Part shown: positions 44,164-56,898 of the stretch, one piece after another
Numbering within the stretch: position 1 is the first letter of the stretch
Layout: each line of letters begins with the position of its first letter
NCBI RefSeq assembly: GCF_000003195.3
Contig: NC_012878.2
Span: 41,068,987-41,132,986 of the forward strand
Reading direction: 5' to 3'
Length of the DNA stretch: 64,000 nt
Source of the DNA: Sorghum bicolor
Lineage: Eukaryota; Streptophyta; Magnoliopsida; Poales; Poaceae
The notes under the pieces: generated by a model
Told to the model about the DNA's origin: nothing
What the model saw: only the letters and a program-made list of their open reading frames with translations
Databases searched by the model: none
Position numbers and translations under genes: made by a program

Positions 44164-47100
44164 TGTAACACTCTGAAATTTGCTCCTTTCAAAATAGAGT
44201 TAAAATAATTTAATTTTGTATTCTTGTGCTCATGAAAATATAGAGAAAATAATATTTTTCATTAAATTAAAATTCATCATAGGGTTTAGCAACATTGTTG
44301 TGTATACATGCTGATGCATAAGATTTGATGTGATATTTACTTGTTGCTCTTTGTGTGTTGATAGTAAGAAAAGTATTTAAAATACATTTGGTAGATCGAT
44401 CTTCCTTGACCAGTAAGTCTTTATCTTTTTATACAATCAAATTCCTTGTCTCTCAGATCAAGATTCTCTCAGAATCTTTTCTTTCAAACCTAAGTCACTC
44501 CTTTCAGTTTCTCATCCATCAAGAGACGACTACAAAAATTCTCGAGAATTTTTCCGGCCTTTTCTGTAAGCATAATCTAATTTTTAGATGCTCAAAATTA
44601 TCTCATCATGAGCTCCAAATACTTTATTTGGGTTCTTCATGTTCCATAATATCTTTGATAGTTTTCTCCAAATTTTTGGAGCTCTGTGATATTCTTCACG
44701 GCTTAAACAATAATTCTGGACTTTTTTTGAATTATTTTATCTATATAATTACTTAATTTCGAAAATAATAAAATATCTCTTTTTAATGACTGACGTCTAT
44801 ATGAAATAATTCTTATAAATACTAAAAAAGCTAGACATTAGATAAGAAAAGAAAAATCTAGGGTTTTGTCTCTGTCCGACGCGCCGCCGCCTCAAAATCA
44901 AGCTGCGATTTCTTCCATGCCTCGACGACACGTAGGCCTTGTTTAGTTCCCCCTGAAAACCAAAAAGTTTTCAAGTTTCCCCGTCACATCGAAACTTGTG
45001 ACACATGCATGAAACATTAAATATAGACGAAAATAAAAACTAATTATACAGTTTAGCTGTAAATCACGAGACGAATCTTTTGATCCTAGTTGGTCCATAA
45101 TTGGATAATATTTGTCACAAACAAACGAAATGCTACAGTACCGAAATTTTTTCACTTTTTGGAACTAAACAAGGCCTAGTCTAAGACGGAGTTCTGCAGA
45201 GACTCGGAGACGTTACATCCTCAATCTACAAAAGCCGAGTTGTTTGCTGTTGCACTTCCTTGGCGGAAGAAATTCACGGAACGCTGCCCGGCTGCCGCTA
45301 AATCAAACCGAAGTTGTTGTCCTAGACGGTGAGGTCGTGATCTGTTGCTGTGCATGTGGATCCACCATCAGAACCTGCACCTGCGTTCGCGTCAGGAGAA
45401 ATCAAAAATCAATATGCTCTTGTCGTGACCCTGTGCGTGGTGAGAAAATTTGCATCTCACACGCGAATAGAGGACTGAAGGAGCACACCCTCTGCTGCTA
45501 TGCGTGGAGCAAATTTGTGAATTCCACTACGGTCAGAACATCTACCCTTCAAGTTTTATCTATAGTCTATTCTATCTATCGTCTGATATTTTCTTTATTT
45601 AGCTACAGCTTCAAAACTTAGTAGTTTCACTATCCTAGCTCCGATTTAGTTGATGTTAGTTTGGGGTCAGCATAATTTAATGATTAGAAGCGAACATACT
45701 AAATATTTCTGAATTTTATAACCTAAAATATACTAACGTTGATGTTTGTGTGCAACTGGTTTTCTAACTTAAAATCCATATAGATTTTATACTTTGGTGT
45801 TTTATATATAAATATTAATATGGTAAGTTACTAACATAATCTTATTTCTAAATAATAAATTGCTTAGTTCAAACATGTTTCATATACGAAATTCTAATTA
45901 GACTAAATACTCTCACATATTTATTTCTTTTGCAATTTGCAAAGATAAAGCTTAATAACTTATTTAGTAAATTAGGTGATAACATTTATAAAAAAATATA
46001 TGATTAGCACCAACTCAGATTTCAAGTTTAAATATTTTTTATTTGATTTGAGTTAATGTTACTCACATTGTTTTTCTTAATTAATATAAATCAAGCTCAA
46101 TAGTTGTTTCTTTTACGATATAAATTTTTCGGCAATTGTTCCTTTTACATCGTAGCTTCGACCTCGATGGTTCTTGTGTTTTTGTGACCGTAATCAAATT
46201 AGAGTGCTTTTCACGTCTTTGTGTTCGTAGCAATACGTAGATTAGTTTTTAAACCTTTTTATCGTTTAGTGTATTGTTCTAATCATAGCTTTGTTTGTTT
46301 TATGTATGTTTGGCTCCTGTTTGCTTGTGTGTTGCTATTCGATGATCGAGTGTAGGCAGTGAGCAATTCGTGCGTGATCAAGAGTGCTACAACAAACAAG
46401 ATCAGTATCTGGACGACCAGCAGAACCAAAAGGGATTAGCAAGAGCAATTGGATTAAGGCAAGTATAGCATTTGGGTTTTTGTTCTGTGACCATGATCTT
46501 GTGGCTTGATTAATGTTTAAGCAACAAACAATAAAAATGACTTTTTGGCAACTTGATGATTTGTCTGTACGTGATCACCCAGGATAACAGTGCAACCATG
46601 AGGGCTATAATAGCTCTGGCTTTAGTTAAGCATGATTAACTTTTCTAACTCGTTAGCGGTTACCCGTGTGGCGCAATTGGGGAATAGCAGACCGTGGATT
46701 CCTGCGGGTGGATCACACGGACTGACTAATGAAACCAAGCTGCCCTAACTTGTTAGACAAACCTTTGAAAGACTTCATAGTGATCCTTGCTGATCTTCCT
46801 TGGTAGTGAGTTAAGAGGCTGATCACCTCGGGCGAAAGGGTAAATCATGACTCATGGGTAAAGATGTACAACCTCTACAGAGTGTTAAAAACTAGTATAC
46901 TAGCCGTGCTCACGGTTAGGAGCGGCCTTGGGGACATCTACATTAAGGATGATGATTCTTGTGTGTTAAATATGCTCATTGTTTATTGTTTAATGCTCTA
47001 CATTATTTATGTCACCTTGATCATGAGATTGTGGGATCTATACAATCTAGTTGCTATACTTGTGGAGTTCGACATGGACTCACTCTTGCTATTTCCCCAA

Positions 47101-47350
47101 TACATCAGGAGAAGTGTTGGGCTTGTGATCAACCAGTCTGTTGGATCCTGTAGAGTGAAGTTAATACCCGAAGTTTGGAGTTGTCTATCCGCTATTTGCT
47201 ATCAAAGGTTATCTCTTTTATACTAAGTACGTTATATATTTATACATTGTCTTTTGATATTACCCTTTATTTGTAGCTATATGTGAGATTTGACTTCTAA
47301 GACTCACATATGGGGCATATATGGTTTTATCCTTAAAATCGGGTATTACA
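44164..47350 (+). mobile_element. solo LTR of gypsy family B, TSD ATGGT/ATGGC
   Basis: 3,187 bp, including a later 242-bp MITE. It starts TGTAACACTCTG and ends CGGGTATTACA. It matches, in the opposite orientation, the LTRs at 51269 and 57097. Landmarks are CTAACTCGTTAG (46645-46656), CTAACTTGTTAG (46745-46756) and the hairpin GAGTTC/GGACTC (47065-47081). The flanks ATGGT and ATGGC differ by one base, suggesting some age. No internal region. Confidence 0.9.
44935..45176. mobile_element. intact GGCCTTGTTTAG-type MITE within the solo LTR
   Basis: 242 bp with matching GGCCTTGTTTAGTTCC and GGAACTAAACAAGGCC termini and TA on each side. It is the same family as the split MITE at 23007/42103, in the opposite orientation. 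Confidence 0.9.
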
Positions 47351-48637
47351 ATGGCTATTATTGACAATGATGATTAGAATCTACAAATTAACTAAAGGGA
47401 AAATCATTATATTTTTATGAAAGATTCTAAGATTTATCTTTTCTATGTGCATCTTGTGATGATTAATTTAGAGCCTCTGTTGGTGGCTTTCAATTAGTAA
47501 TAGTTATCCTTTATATATGTTCAGTTGAAAATGCATTTCAAAATTTCAATACCATCTGTACAATGCCGTGCACTAACTGTATATGTCCACGCTATCCACG
47601 ATTGGAATTTCTTTCTTTATGTGTAGGAATAAAGATTTCATTTTCAGAACTAGAGGAATAATCACACTATATGATATATATACTAGTTATTTTCTTTTGC
47701 TCTCCTGTTCGATCGTGATAACATTATTGGTCACAGACAACAGGAAAAATTAACTCTACATACATTATCCCCAATCTACACATGTATTGTACCCAAGCTA
47801 TTGTAAGGTACTTGTATAACTTTCGCCACACAAACAGACTCATATTAAAAAAACATCACGAGTGGTTGAGGGCAAAAGAATAAAAAATCAAGTCAGTTAT
47901 AGTTTGGTGCATGCACTGTACGCACACTGATGGAACCACAGATAGGACAAATCCTAATCATGATCACACACTAAGCATAATTTACAATTCAAAGGGGCAG
48001 AGAGATTTATAGAAAATATAGTGTTTGATTTATTGGAAATGTAGTGCTTGACAATCAGGGGCACTACTCATGTACTCTGCTTTTTTTTTGCAAGTAGGGC
48101 ACTATACTCGGCCGGATTGACTGGACACCCGTCGGTCCTACTGTCATCACGACCAATTTATGTTCAAAAAGACAATGCATGTTTAATTTGTTTTTTTTTG
48201 TGACTCATGTTTAATTTGTTTAGTATTAGTCTCTTATAGAGGGTCCAGAATAAATTATTATTAATCAACCACTAATTTAAGATTTCCTTTAAAGGTAGGA
48301 TAATGATAGCTACCTCGTACGGATTCATGTATCAAATGGGTTTACTTCCCCTGTTCTGGAATAAGTATGGTAATCATGTTAGTTTAACATTTTTAAGTTT
48401 AACTAAATTTATAACAAATATTAGCAACATTTTTAAGTTTAACTAGATTTATAACTGAATAAGTATGGTAATCATGTGGCTTCTTTCTTGTTTTGGTGCT
48501 CTTTTTACATATCACAGTCAGTTTTGACTATTTTCAATTTACTCAAGACTGTAAATCAACAAGAAAAACACTATGTGAAAAAGCGTTAAATTCACATCCT
48601 CTATACATATGCCATCACGTACACACATCTGCAGTAG
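47351..48637. other. AT-rich unassigned intergenic sequence
   Basis: No gene is supported. Within 48359-48480 the phrases GAATAAGTATGGTAATCATG and AACATTTTTAAGTTTAACTA each occur twice, a local duplication possibly from a MITE remnant. Confidence 0.45.
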
Positions 48638-49325
48638 CACTATTATAGACGAGTTATATTGACGGGCATCTATAGTTATTGGCCGGCGGAGGTCGTCGGT
48701 GAGGCGAGATCAACACGCGTTTGTAATAAAAAATTATTACAGACGTATGTGGTGTTTTTCGAGTCTGGGATAGCGAGGTCTGAGGCTACAGACGCGTCTC
48801 AGGTACATGTGTCGTTAATAACATCTCTTATTGCAGATGTCTGTTATCGTACAAATATTTGTTCACAACACGTATCTCGAGTAACATCTCTTATTGTAAA
48901 CATGTATGCTTTTGTACTAGAATACTTGTAGTTGTACCAGACGTATGTTCTATATGCGTGTCTATAGTACCCACAGTAGTCACGACATGTAAATTGCAGT
49001 AGATGCGAGTTAGGCTATGCAGTAATTAATGTATGTGGTTAACAAATTATACGGTACAAGCAATTGGTGATCATTAATATCACTGCAGCCATTAACAAAC
49101 CAGCAACAATATATTTTATATAATGCATAGATAAATACATTTGCAACAAAAGTACTTGGAGGACATTAGGTACTACATCAGAGAGTTTGCATCATAGAGA
49201 TTTACTACTACTGCCCTATTACATCATCAACAAAAGTAAGTCATCACATTAGTTGATGTTTGCCCGCGGCGAAGGCGTGGCGCCTGTGGACATTTACTAA
49301 CGTCGCTATAAAACAGCGTTATAAA
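48638..49325. mobile_element. CACTA-like terminus fragment (tentative)
   Basis: It starts CACTATTATAGACGAG. Related short motifs (ACAGACGTATGTGG, ACAGACGCGTCTCAGG, GCAGATGTCTGTTA) recur over the next 250 bp like CACTA subterminal repeats. The right end is cut by the LTR at 49326. A 90-codon ORF inside (48659-48931) is not supported as a gene. Confidence 0.35.
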
Positions 49326-50918
49326 TGTTTGGTATTAGATTAACATGTCATTATCAACTAGCCACTTAATTATCACCAACATTCCTAAGCATGAACTAGG
49401 TTGTCATCCCTAATTATCTATGCTAAGAACAAATAAAGGTATTACATATCATCTCATGTGACTAGACAGAAATATAAATATAAATATAAACTGTGAATAA
49501 TTCTGCAAGCGGACAGATAATTATACCATTATAGCATTTTACCTAGAATACTACCAGGTTGTCGATTTATATTTATACCACTGGTAAGGACTAAGATAAA
49601 CACATTATCGATTATATTGATAGCAATTATATACATAAGATATTACCATGTCAAACACTCTAAACATAACAGGTAGTAGGTAGATGTCACAAGATAAATA
49701 TAGATAAATAAAGATATAAGTATAATCAAGCATCATTATAAGATAAGCTTGAGAGCACTTTCTAGTCATAACTCTATCTAGCCAATAAATTAACTAAGGA
49801 ATTAATATATGAAGTACTTCTATATCTATGTCAAAGAATAATTCTAACTAGTGCAATTACATCTAGCAATCATCGTTAATCTAGTCCTACATCATGATCA
49901 CATGTAAAGGGCATCATCTAGGAAGGATGTGAAACAGAGTCATCACCCAACTTCGCGACCGTGCCTGCTTGCCTACATATGGAGGGTGGACTACAGAGAA
50001 ATCAACGTAGCTGTCACCTACGTGAACTATCACATGACCTAGCAAATTAGGGTGCACCCGCAGATAAATAGAATATCTAGACACCATGACTACATATTGT
50101 TCATCATCTACCCAACTCTCAATCGGATAAACGCTATACGAGCAATTACGTAAATTCAATAAGATCAAGCCAACTAAACTAGATATATAATCAAAGTAGA
50201 CAATGACTATTGCAATTAAGAACATATGATCTATTAAGAATAAAGTCTCCCTAAACATAATAATAAATACAGTAAGAGAGAAAGAACTAGAACTATACCA
50301 AACTCTGTGCTTTAGACAGATGCCAAGGGCTCAGATCCCGCTGATGAACTAGAACTCCTCTACTTCTAAATCTAACTAGACTCTAGAACTCTAAACTAGA
50401 AGGCTCTTGATAAACTTGAAGGCTCTTGATGGCTTGAGTCCTTGATGAATGGTTGAATGAATGAATTGGTATGCTCCAGGGGGTCTGCCCTTCTATTTAT
50501 AGCCTGGTGGGATGAACGTGCGCTGTAGGATCAAACCAACTTAGGCAACAGCCGAGATGACTCTTAGGAGACGGTGGAAGAAGACTCCAGATGGTAGGAG
50601 CAAACCCTAGAGGGGGGTGTCGCCCGGTGCCTTGGTGGGGCTGGCCGGCCCCACCTGGCAGCTGTCGGTGCTCCGCTTCTTCGTGAGTATTCCAGAAGCT
50701 TCCCACATCTCGATGCTGATTGATTTCATCGTGATTAAGTTTCATGGTAATTATGCACTTAAATCCTTCCTTTATGCTTTTATGGAAAATGTCCTTGGAA
50801 TATATAGAATATGCAAAACTTATGGAAATTGTCAGATAAAGCCCTAGCCTAGCATGTATTTAATGTTTCCTTTTGTGTTTACAGTTCTAATAAAAGTTGA
50901 CGTTATCCATCGTCAACG
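49326..50918 (-). mobile_element. gypsy LTR, family C, 3' LTR of a minus-strand element
   Basis: It begins TGTTTGGTATTAG, matching TGTTGGGTATTC at 5442, and ends near CGTCAAC at 50911-50917. Shared blocks are GTTGTCATCCC, CTGCAAGCGGACAGAT, the promoter (minus CTATAAATA, 50494-50502) and the CAGGGGGTCTG block. A minus-strand purine tract AAGCTTGGGGGCG lies just right of it, in PPT position, so the element body extends to the right. Confidence 0.8.
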
Positions 50919-51268
50919 ACGCCCCCAAGCTTACCCATTGCTAGTCTCTTTGCAAACAAACTAAGTTGCTATGATGTTTTTATTCTTTCCAAGTACACAT
51001 GCTTCCAAACACAGATTATCCTCCAGATTAGATAGTAACTGCTCTAATCCTTCAAACTTACCCATTTTACCTTTAACCATGGGCTTTACAGCTCTTGCAT
51101 GAGTCTTGAGTAGTCGGAAGATAAAACAATTTAGTCAAGCACTATGTCTCGAGTTCTTCACAGTACCAATATTCTAGAGTTTTTATAAATTTTTAGAACA
51201 AAACTCAGAGCTTAATTGTATGACACCCTTAAGTCTCTCAATATATGTGGTATTTATGGATCTCTCTT
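50919..51268 (-). other. 3' internal end of the family C element, with PPT
   Basis: The minus-strand AAGCTTGGGGGCG at 50919-50932 is the PPT. The rest is noncoding. The internal region is interrupted at 51268 by the family B element and continues at 59642; CTCTT (51264-51268) is the left target duplication. Confidence 0.65.
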
Positions 51269-53818
51269 TGTAATACCCGATTTTAAGGACAAAACCAGAT
51301 ATACACTATATATGAGTTTCAGAAGTCAATTCTCATATATAGCTACAAATAAGGGGTAATATCAAAAGACAATGCATAAATATATAACGTACTTAGTATA
51401 AAAGAGATAACCTTTGATAACAAACAGCGGATAGACAACTCCAAACTTCGGGTTTTAACTTCTCTCTACAGGATCCAACTGACTGGTTGATCACAAGCCT
51501 AACACATCTCCTGAAGTGTGGGGGAAATAGCAAGAGTGAGTCCATGTCGAACTCCACAAGTATAGCAGCTAGATTGTATAGCTCTCACAATCTCATGATC
51601 AATGTGACATAAATAATTGTAAAGCATTAAATAATAAATAATGAGCATATTTAACACATAGGAATCATTATCGTCGCAGCAAGAATCCCCAAGGCCGCTC
51701 CTGACCGTGAGCTCGGCTAGTATACTAGTTTTTCACCCTCTGCAGAGGTTGCACATCTTTACCCATGAGTCATGATTTACCCTTTCGCCCGAGGTAGCTA
51801 GTCTCTTAACCCCCTTCCTAGGGAGGTCGGCAGGGATCACTATGAAGTCTTTCAAAGGTTCGTCTAACAAGTTAGGGCCGCTTGGTTTCATTAGTCAGTC
51901 CGTGTGATTCACCCGCAGGAATCCACGGTCTGCTATTCCCCAACTGCGCCACAACGGGTAACCGCTAACGAGCTAGAAAAGTTACTCATACTTAACTAAA
52001 GCCAGAGCCATTATAGCCCTCATGGTTGCACTGTTGTCCCGGTTATCACTTACAGATAAATCATTAAGTGGCTAAAAAGTCATTTTTATCATTTATTACT
52101 TAACATTAATCTAGTCACAGGATCATGGTCACAGAAATAAAATCCAAATGCTATACTTGCCTTAATCCAAATGCTCTTGCTAATCCTTTTGGTTCTGCTG
52201 GTCTCACTTGTTGCCAAAGCTTTGATCTTTGATAACCGAAACTGCTCTCCGTCTAAACTCGATCATCGATCACACAAACAATCGGAGAAAACATACACGA
52301 GCAAACAAAGCTACAATTAGAACAGTACACCAATCATATGAAAACAGTATGAAAAGTTTATAAAAAGATTCTACGTATCGCTACGATCTCACAGACGTAA
52401 AGATCACGAAAATCGGAGCTAAAACGGAGGAGATATGAATTTTCTAAGATTTTATATAGAAAAACAATTAATTAAATAGTACCACGAATTTAAAAAGTTT
52501 CAAAACAGTGAGATAATATTTTTAACATGTAAACCTCGTAAATACGAACCTAACGCAATTTGAATGGACCAAATCGGATTTAACATGAACATTTTATGGC
52601 TAAAACAGTTTCAGTGGCAAACTTGTAATTATTGAAAACGTACTTTGAATCAACCCGAGGTGGATTACGCTTTCAAAGTCAGATTGCGTATTTTCTAAAA
52701 CACGTTATGGAGCGCGGGTTCTAAAACAGAAAAAGGCAGGGTCTCTTTAGAAACTTTTACCCCGAAGGGGTATCTTCTATTGTGGACCCTTGATCTCGAT
52801 CTGGACGGTGGAGATCGGTTGGGGGGGTTTAGTCGCCGGAATAGTGCTCCGGCCGGCGGTCCTCCATGGCCGGTGGCGAATTTCTCGCCGGGGCTCGTGA
52901 ACTACGCGCTGAGGTCCACTAAAAATGGAACCGAAGGCATGGGAACGAAGCGGGGACTCAAGCGAACTCACCTAGGGTGCTATCAGAGCTCGAGGAGATC
53001 TCGGGGGAGGCGCGCGACGCAAAACTGCGGACGCCGAGTCCTCCTGCAGGTTCGGCGTTGATTAGGGGTGGATAGGGGCCAAAAGAGAGCGAAAGAAGTA
53101 GTGTGGTAACTTCGTTACCTAGTTGCGAGGCTCGGCAAAGGGTTTTCATGAACCGAAGAGCAACGAGGATTTGCACCGGCGACGGCGGCTCTTCTCTGCG
53201 CCTGGAGAGATCCAAATCAGGGATTTCAGGTGGCTAAGCGGCTTGGGGTGCTGCACAGATGGCAAAAGGGAGTCGTGGCAGAGGGCACGAAGCTTTATAG
53301 CGACCTAGGGCGTATATTGGCAAAGAATCCCGGGAAACCTGGGATTGGGCACCGGGTTCGTGTCCTGCTCGGCCACGGCTCACGGTAGAAGAAAGGTAGG
53401 GAGGAGGAAGACACTGCCGCGTGGGGCCTAGTCGTCAGCGAGAGAGAGAGAGCGGGTCCCAGCTGACAACGAAACAGAGGAAAGGAGGGGGGCGCGCCAC
53501 TCGGGCCGAACGAGCTGGGCCGGGGTCCGAACAGAGGGAGGGTTTTGGTTTGTTTTTTTTTTCTTTTTCTTTTATTCCAAAGCCATTTGAAACTCATTTA
53601 AAAATCCTTTTAAATTATTTTGAATTTTGAGTAAAAAAAAAAAAACACTCAGCACAATAAATAAAAATGCAGAAGCATGAGTGCACAAAATGTTGCTACA
53701 CCCTATGATAAATTTTATTTTGATGAAGATTATTATTTCCATTGTTTCATGAGCACAAAAATTCAAAATTAAATTATTTTAGCTCTATTTTCCACAAAAC
53801 AATTTTCAGGGTGTTACA
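51269..53818 (-). repeat. 3' LTR of the family B element
   Basis: 2,550 bp. On the plus strand it runs TGTAATACCC to GGGTGTTACA. It carries the hairpin at 51538-51554 and the CTAACAAGTTAG palindrome at 51864-51875. Confidence 0.93.
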
Positions 53819-53820
53819 AA

Positions 53821-53836
53821 TCTACCCCCCTTAAAA
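53821..53836 (-). other. polypurine tract of the family B element
   Basis: The minus strand reads TTTTAAGGGGGGTAGA, 2 nt from the 3' LTR and preceded by CTCGAGGACGAGATTC, the same arrangement as at 37424-37452. Confidence 0.92.
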
Positions 53837-54035
53837 TGAATCTCGTCCTCGAGATTCGAAAGAGACACAGATTCCTCTGAGAGAACACAGGATAAAGATC
53901 TTGATAACTATTTTAACTTCACAACTTGTATTCCAGTGTAAACACTTATGTCTTGGGATCACAACTTGTGAACAAAACTTCCATAAGATATCTATTATTC
54001 GTAATTGCTCACTGTCCATCTTGACTACCAACTTT

Positions 54036-54740
54036 TCAACTTATACAACTCGAAGACATGATACCTCGGCATGGATATGCCTCCTCAGGTAGGAGTGGAC
54101 CACCTTGATACTCAATTCTTTTCCCTGATGGTGCAGTTAAGAAAATTTTCCACTGGGTAGCATAGATCACTGCTTTGTGTGCACATAGCCATCCATTGCC
54201 AAGAACCAAAGGAATATTGAGTGACTCTAGCACAATGAGGTTTACAGTGAAGTTTTCCTTCTTTATGACAAGATTGATATTTGAGCAAACCTGATCTGCC
54301 TGTATTTCTCCCATTGGGGTTTGAACTAACAAAGGCTTTCTCGTCGGACACTTCACCCGTTCGATTGTCTTTACCAAGTCAGTGGATATGAAAGAATGCG
54401 AAGCACTTCGGTCAAACAGAGCAAAAACTAGTACTGAGTCCACTTGAATATAGCCTCCCACCACTTTGGTGGCTCCTTGAATGTTATGCATATCCACATT
54501 GTTCAGTCTTCCATTGATATAATTTCGCTGTACTTTATTTCCGAGAGCAGGCTTCTTACGAGCTTTCCTTTTACGCTTCCGTCGTTGTGGATTTTGATTT
54601 GATTCATTGTCAACTTGCTCCTCAATATTATTTTGATAACACTCAGCTTTGTCATACTCATAGCATCTTTCTTCAAAGGCAAGATGATCATAATCTTCCC
54701 ACCTATCCATGAGAGGTGTCATATTGTGCTCCGGATTCAT
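54036..54740 (-). CDS. retropepsin-like protein of the family B element, active site altered
   Basis: A 234-residue frame. The N-terminus is acidic, followed by a Lys/Arg-rich patch at 52-63 that could bind nucleic acid. The retropepsin-like fold covers about 85-215. The active-site loop, which in the related family A protease reads [11 protein letters not shown], here reads FDRSASHSFIS with Asp110 kept but the Thr/Ser-Gly pair replaced by Arg-Ser. The later conserved LGMDWL-type loop reads LGNGWL and lacks its Asp. It may therefore be a non-proteolytic relic or a structural protein. The ATG used is the first in frame; no stop interrupts it. It lies on the minus strand between the Gag-like ORF (about 1.4 kb upstream) and the PPT. 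Confidence 0.75.
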   Translation of the reverse strand: MNPEHNMTPLMDRWEDYDHLAFEERCYEYDKAECYQNNIEEQVDNESNQNPQRRKRKRKARKKPALGNKVQRNYINGRLNNVDMHNIQGATKVVGGYIQVDSVLVFALFDRSASHSFISTDLVKTIERVKCPTRKPLLVQTPMGEIQADQVCSNINLVIKKENFTVNLIVLESLNIPLVLGNGWLCAHKAVIYATQWKIFLTAPSGKRIEYQGGPLLPEEAYPCRGIMSSSCIS

Positions 54741-56136
54741 GGGACACTACACTCCCTGTCATCAAGTGACCAACGTCAGTAACACGGCAAGGATAGATGA
54801 TCATAACCATAGAATATCTTAGAAGACAATTATCACTCCAAGCTAGTATTAAAATGCATCATCGTGATATCAAGGTACTACCCCCCTTAAAATTAGATTG
54901 ATTGGGGACACTAGGGACTAGTTCTCCTATCCTTTTTGGACGCCACACATCATAGTCTTTTACATTCGTGGTACCGAGTCTCTTGTTCCAAGATTATCCA
55001 ATTCTTCTCCATGTAACCCCTTTATTTAGGCTACCCCCCTTAATAAAGGTCATCTAGGGGACACAAGAAAAGTAGCTAGCATGTTTTCCAGACAAGTTAA
55101 CTAACATTGAGAACTTATGACATCCCAAAGAGCTTCTGTGCAAGAGAACAAACATGTATCCTGAAATTTTCCCGCGATATGAAAAACACCAGCATAGAAA
55201 AACAGGTATAACTCCCATTCTGTTAATCCAATAGAGTTGTAGCTTATACCGTTAGAAAGATTATGAAATTCCCTACAACTTTCCTGTAGAAGACGTCCTT
55301 AGGTTCTGTATTTAGGCTCAGGTAAAACAGCCAAACATAATATCCTTCCTGATAATATCTCAGCAAGGATGCAGTAAATTCCAGAAATTATACCTCGAGC
55401 TACTTAACTCATATGGAGATGATCCTTACATTGTTGAAAAGCTTATGAAATCCTTTACAACTTTCGTATACAACTTTTCCCCAGATTCTGTCTTTAAGCT
55501 TGGCTGAGAATAGGAATTGCCAGATCTATCCAGATTTTGAAACAGAACAGAAACATCCAATTGTAAATATCATATCTCAGGTTCTACTTATCCAAATAAG
55601 TTCCAGCTTATACCGTTGGAAAGAATAGAAAATTTTCTACAACTTTTCTATAGAATACTCTTCCAAATTCTATAGTTATATATGTCTAAAATAGTAAGCA
55701 ACCGGAACTGGTCCAGGTTCTTGACAGCATAGTTGTATCCTGTTGTGATTTTTGTAACTTCCAAACCATAACAGCCATGAGGGTGATTCTTGTGGTCAGA
55801 GAAAGATCTTGGAGTCTAGTTGTTTCCAGAAAAGTTTAGTAAACTTTGCACGACCAGATCTTGATATACACTATGATTATTGCAGACTGCTCCAGAAATC
55901 AGCAAAAGACAGAAACAGGATATAACCAAACCCAACTACTTATGTCATTACTCCGTATGCCTTAGTTCTATAAACTAAATGAAATTGTGAAGAACTTCAC
56001 AAAATCATTACACTCATTACAAAGATCCAAATCAAACATAAACATAATAACAAGCAATTAAGCATTAAAGGTTCACAAGGCACACAAACTCAACTTTCGC
56101 TACTAGCGTTTTTATTACACCAGGGGACACGGACAC
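54741..56136 (-). other. internal noncoding spacer with extra PPT-like motifs and degenerate repeats
   Basis: No ORF. Minus-strand TTAAGGGGGG occurs at 54881-54890 and again near 55033-55042, duplicating the PPT core. From about 55200 to 55760 there are three degenerate units of roughly 180 bp, with ATACCGTTNGAAAG and CTACAACTTTNC in each. Confidence 0.6.
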
Positions 56137-56898
56137 CTATATCTTAGACTTAGTGTGGTTATCTTCACGATGCATCTGTTGCTTCTTTTGTGGACAAGAG
56201 CTTATATAATGTCCTTCTTGTTGGCAGTGATAACACCTTCTCTTAGCTGGTTCCTCTGTGATGTTATTTTCCACTGAAGTGTTGTTCGGTGTGTTATCAA
56301 CTTGCATACTCTGATGGTTTATCTTTGTCTGGTTAGATTTCTTTCTACATTGCTTGATCCTCCGAGGTTGAAACTCTCTATAAGTAATTGTCCACCCATC
56401 TATGCATACCTCATGAGCAGTGGAATTAGCTTGGGGAATTTGTTCATCTCCAAGGTTTGAGTTTTCCTGACGAGAATTTGAAGCTACATGTGACATCTTG
56501 GGATTTGGGTGTTGATCACTTCCCAATCTCGGCTCTAGTGCTTTTGCCTTCCTCTTCTTATCCTCATTAGTCGCACAGGTTGGTTTTGTCTTAACTTCCT
56601 TCTTAGATGACATATTCCGAAGACAAGGAAGACCATAATGCTCACAACAGTGGCATTGATCCTGATATCCTGATGTATTACTCCCAACGCTTCCATGATT
56701 TCTCATATTTTTCCAAGCTTCTGCTACTTGTCTCCTCACGGGTCCTGAGATACGTTGTTGAGCGTTCTTATTCTGAGTTATTCCTTCCACTACTTGTGTT
56801 TGCATGGCTAGAAGCTTCTCCATGTCGAATGCTTTTACGGTTGGAAAATCTGGGTGCTTTCGTTCCTTCTTGTCAAAGGTCTCCTCGTTATGATCCAT
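56137..56898 (-). CDS. Gag-like zinc-knuckle protein of the family B element
   Basis: A 253-residue frame starting at the ATG 56896-56898, about 200 nt downstream of the PBS, as expected for gag. The N-terminus is charged (MDHNEETFDKKERKHPDF). A possible helical segment EKLLAMQTQVVEGITQN covers 28-44. The middle is hydrophilic with Lys/Arg-rich patches. Near the C-terminus a CCHC knuckle, CYHCQQEGHYISSC, has Cys222, Cys225, His230 and Cys235 intact. The capsid core typical of Retrotrans_gag (EWW...F) is not visible, so this is a short, nucleocapsid-like Gag. Stop at 56137-56139. In the cell it would bind the element RNA. Whether it makes particles alone or joins those of the autonomous relative is unknown. 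Confidence 0.75.
   Translation of the reverse strand: MDHNEETFDKKERKHPDFPTVKAFDMEKLLAMQTQVVEGITQNKNAQQRISGPVRRQVAEAWKNMRNHGSVGSNTSGYQDQCHCCEHYGLPCLRNMSSKKEVKTKPTCATNEDKKRKAKALEPRLGSDQHPNPKMSHVASNSRQENSNLGDEQIPQANSTAHEVCIDGWTITYREFQPRRIKQCRKKSNQTKINHQSMQVDNTPNNTSVENNITEEPAKRRCYHCQQEGHYISSCPQKKQQMHREDNHTKSKI

Noticed and set aside
44355..45621. Two ORFs of 125-133 codons in AT-rich sequence
   Set aside because: They are inside the family B solo LTR, the first in low-complexity AT-rich sequence and the second beginning in the region after a MITE insertion; neither is recognisable.
52780..53308. ORFs duplicated exactly at 58606-59134, suggesting a conserved gene pair
   Set aside because: Both sets are within the two LTRs of one young element, so identity reflects recent LTR duplication and not selection.
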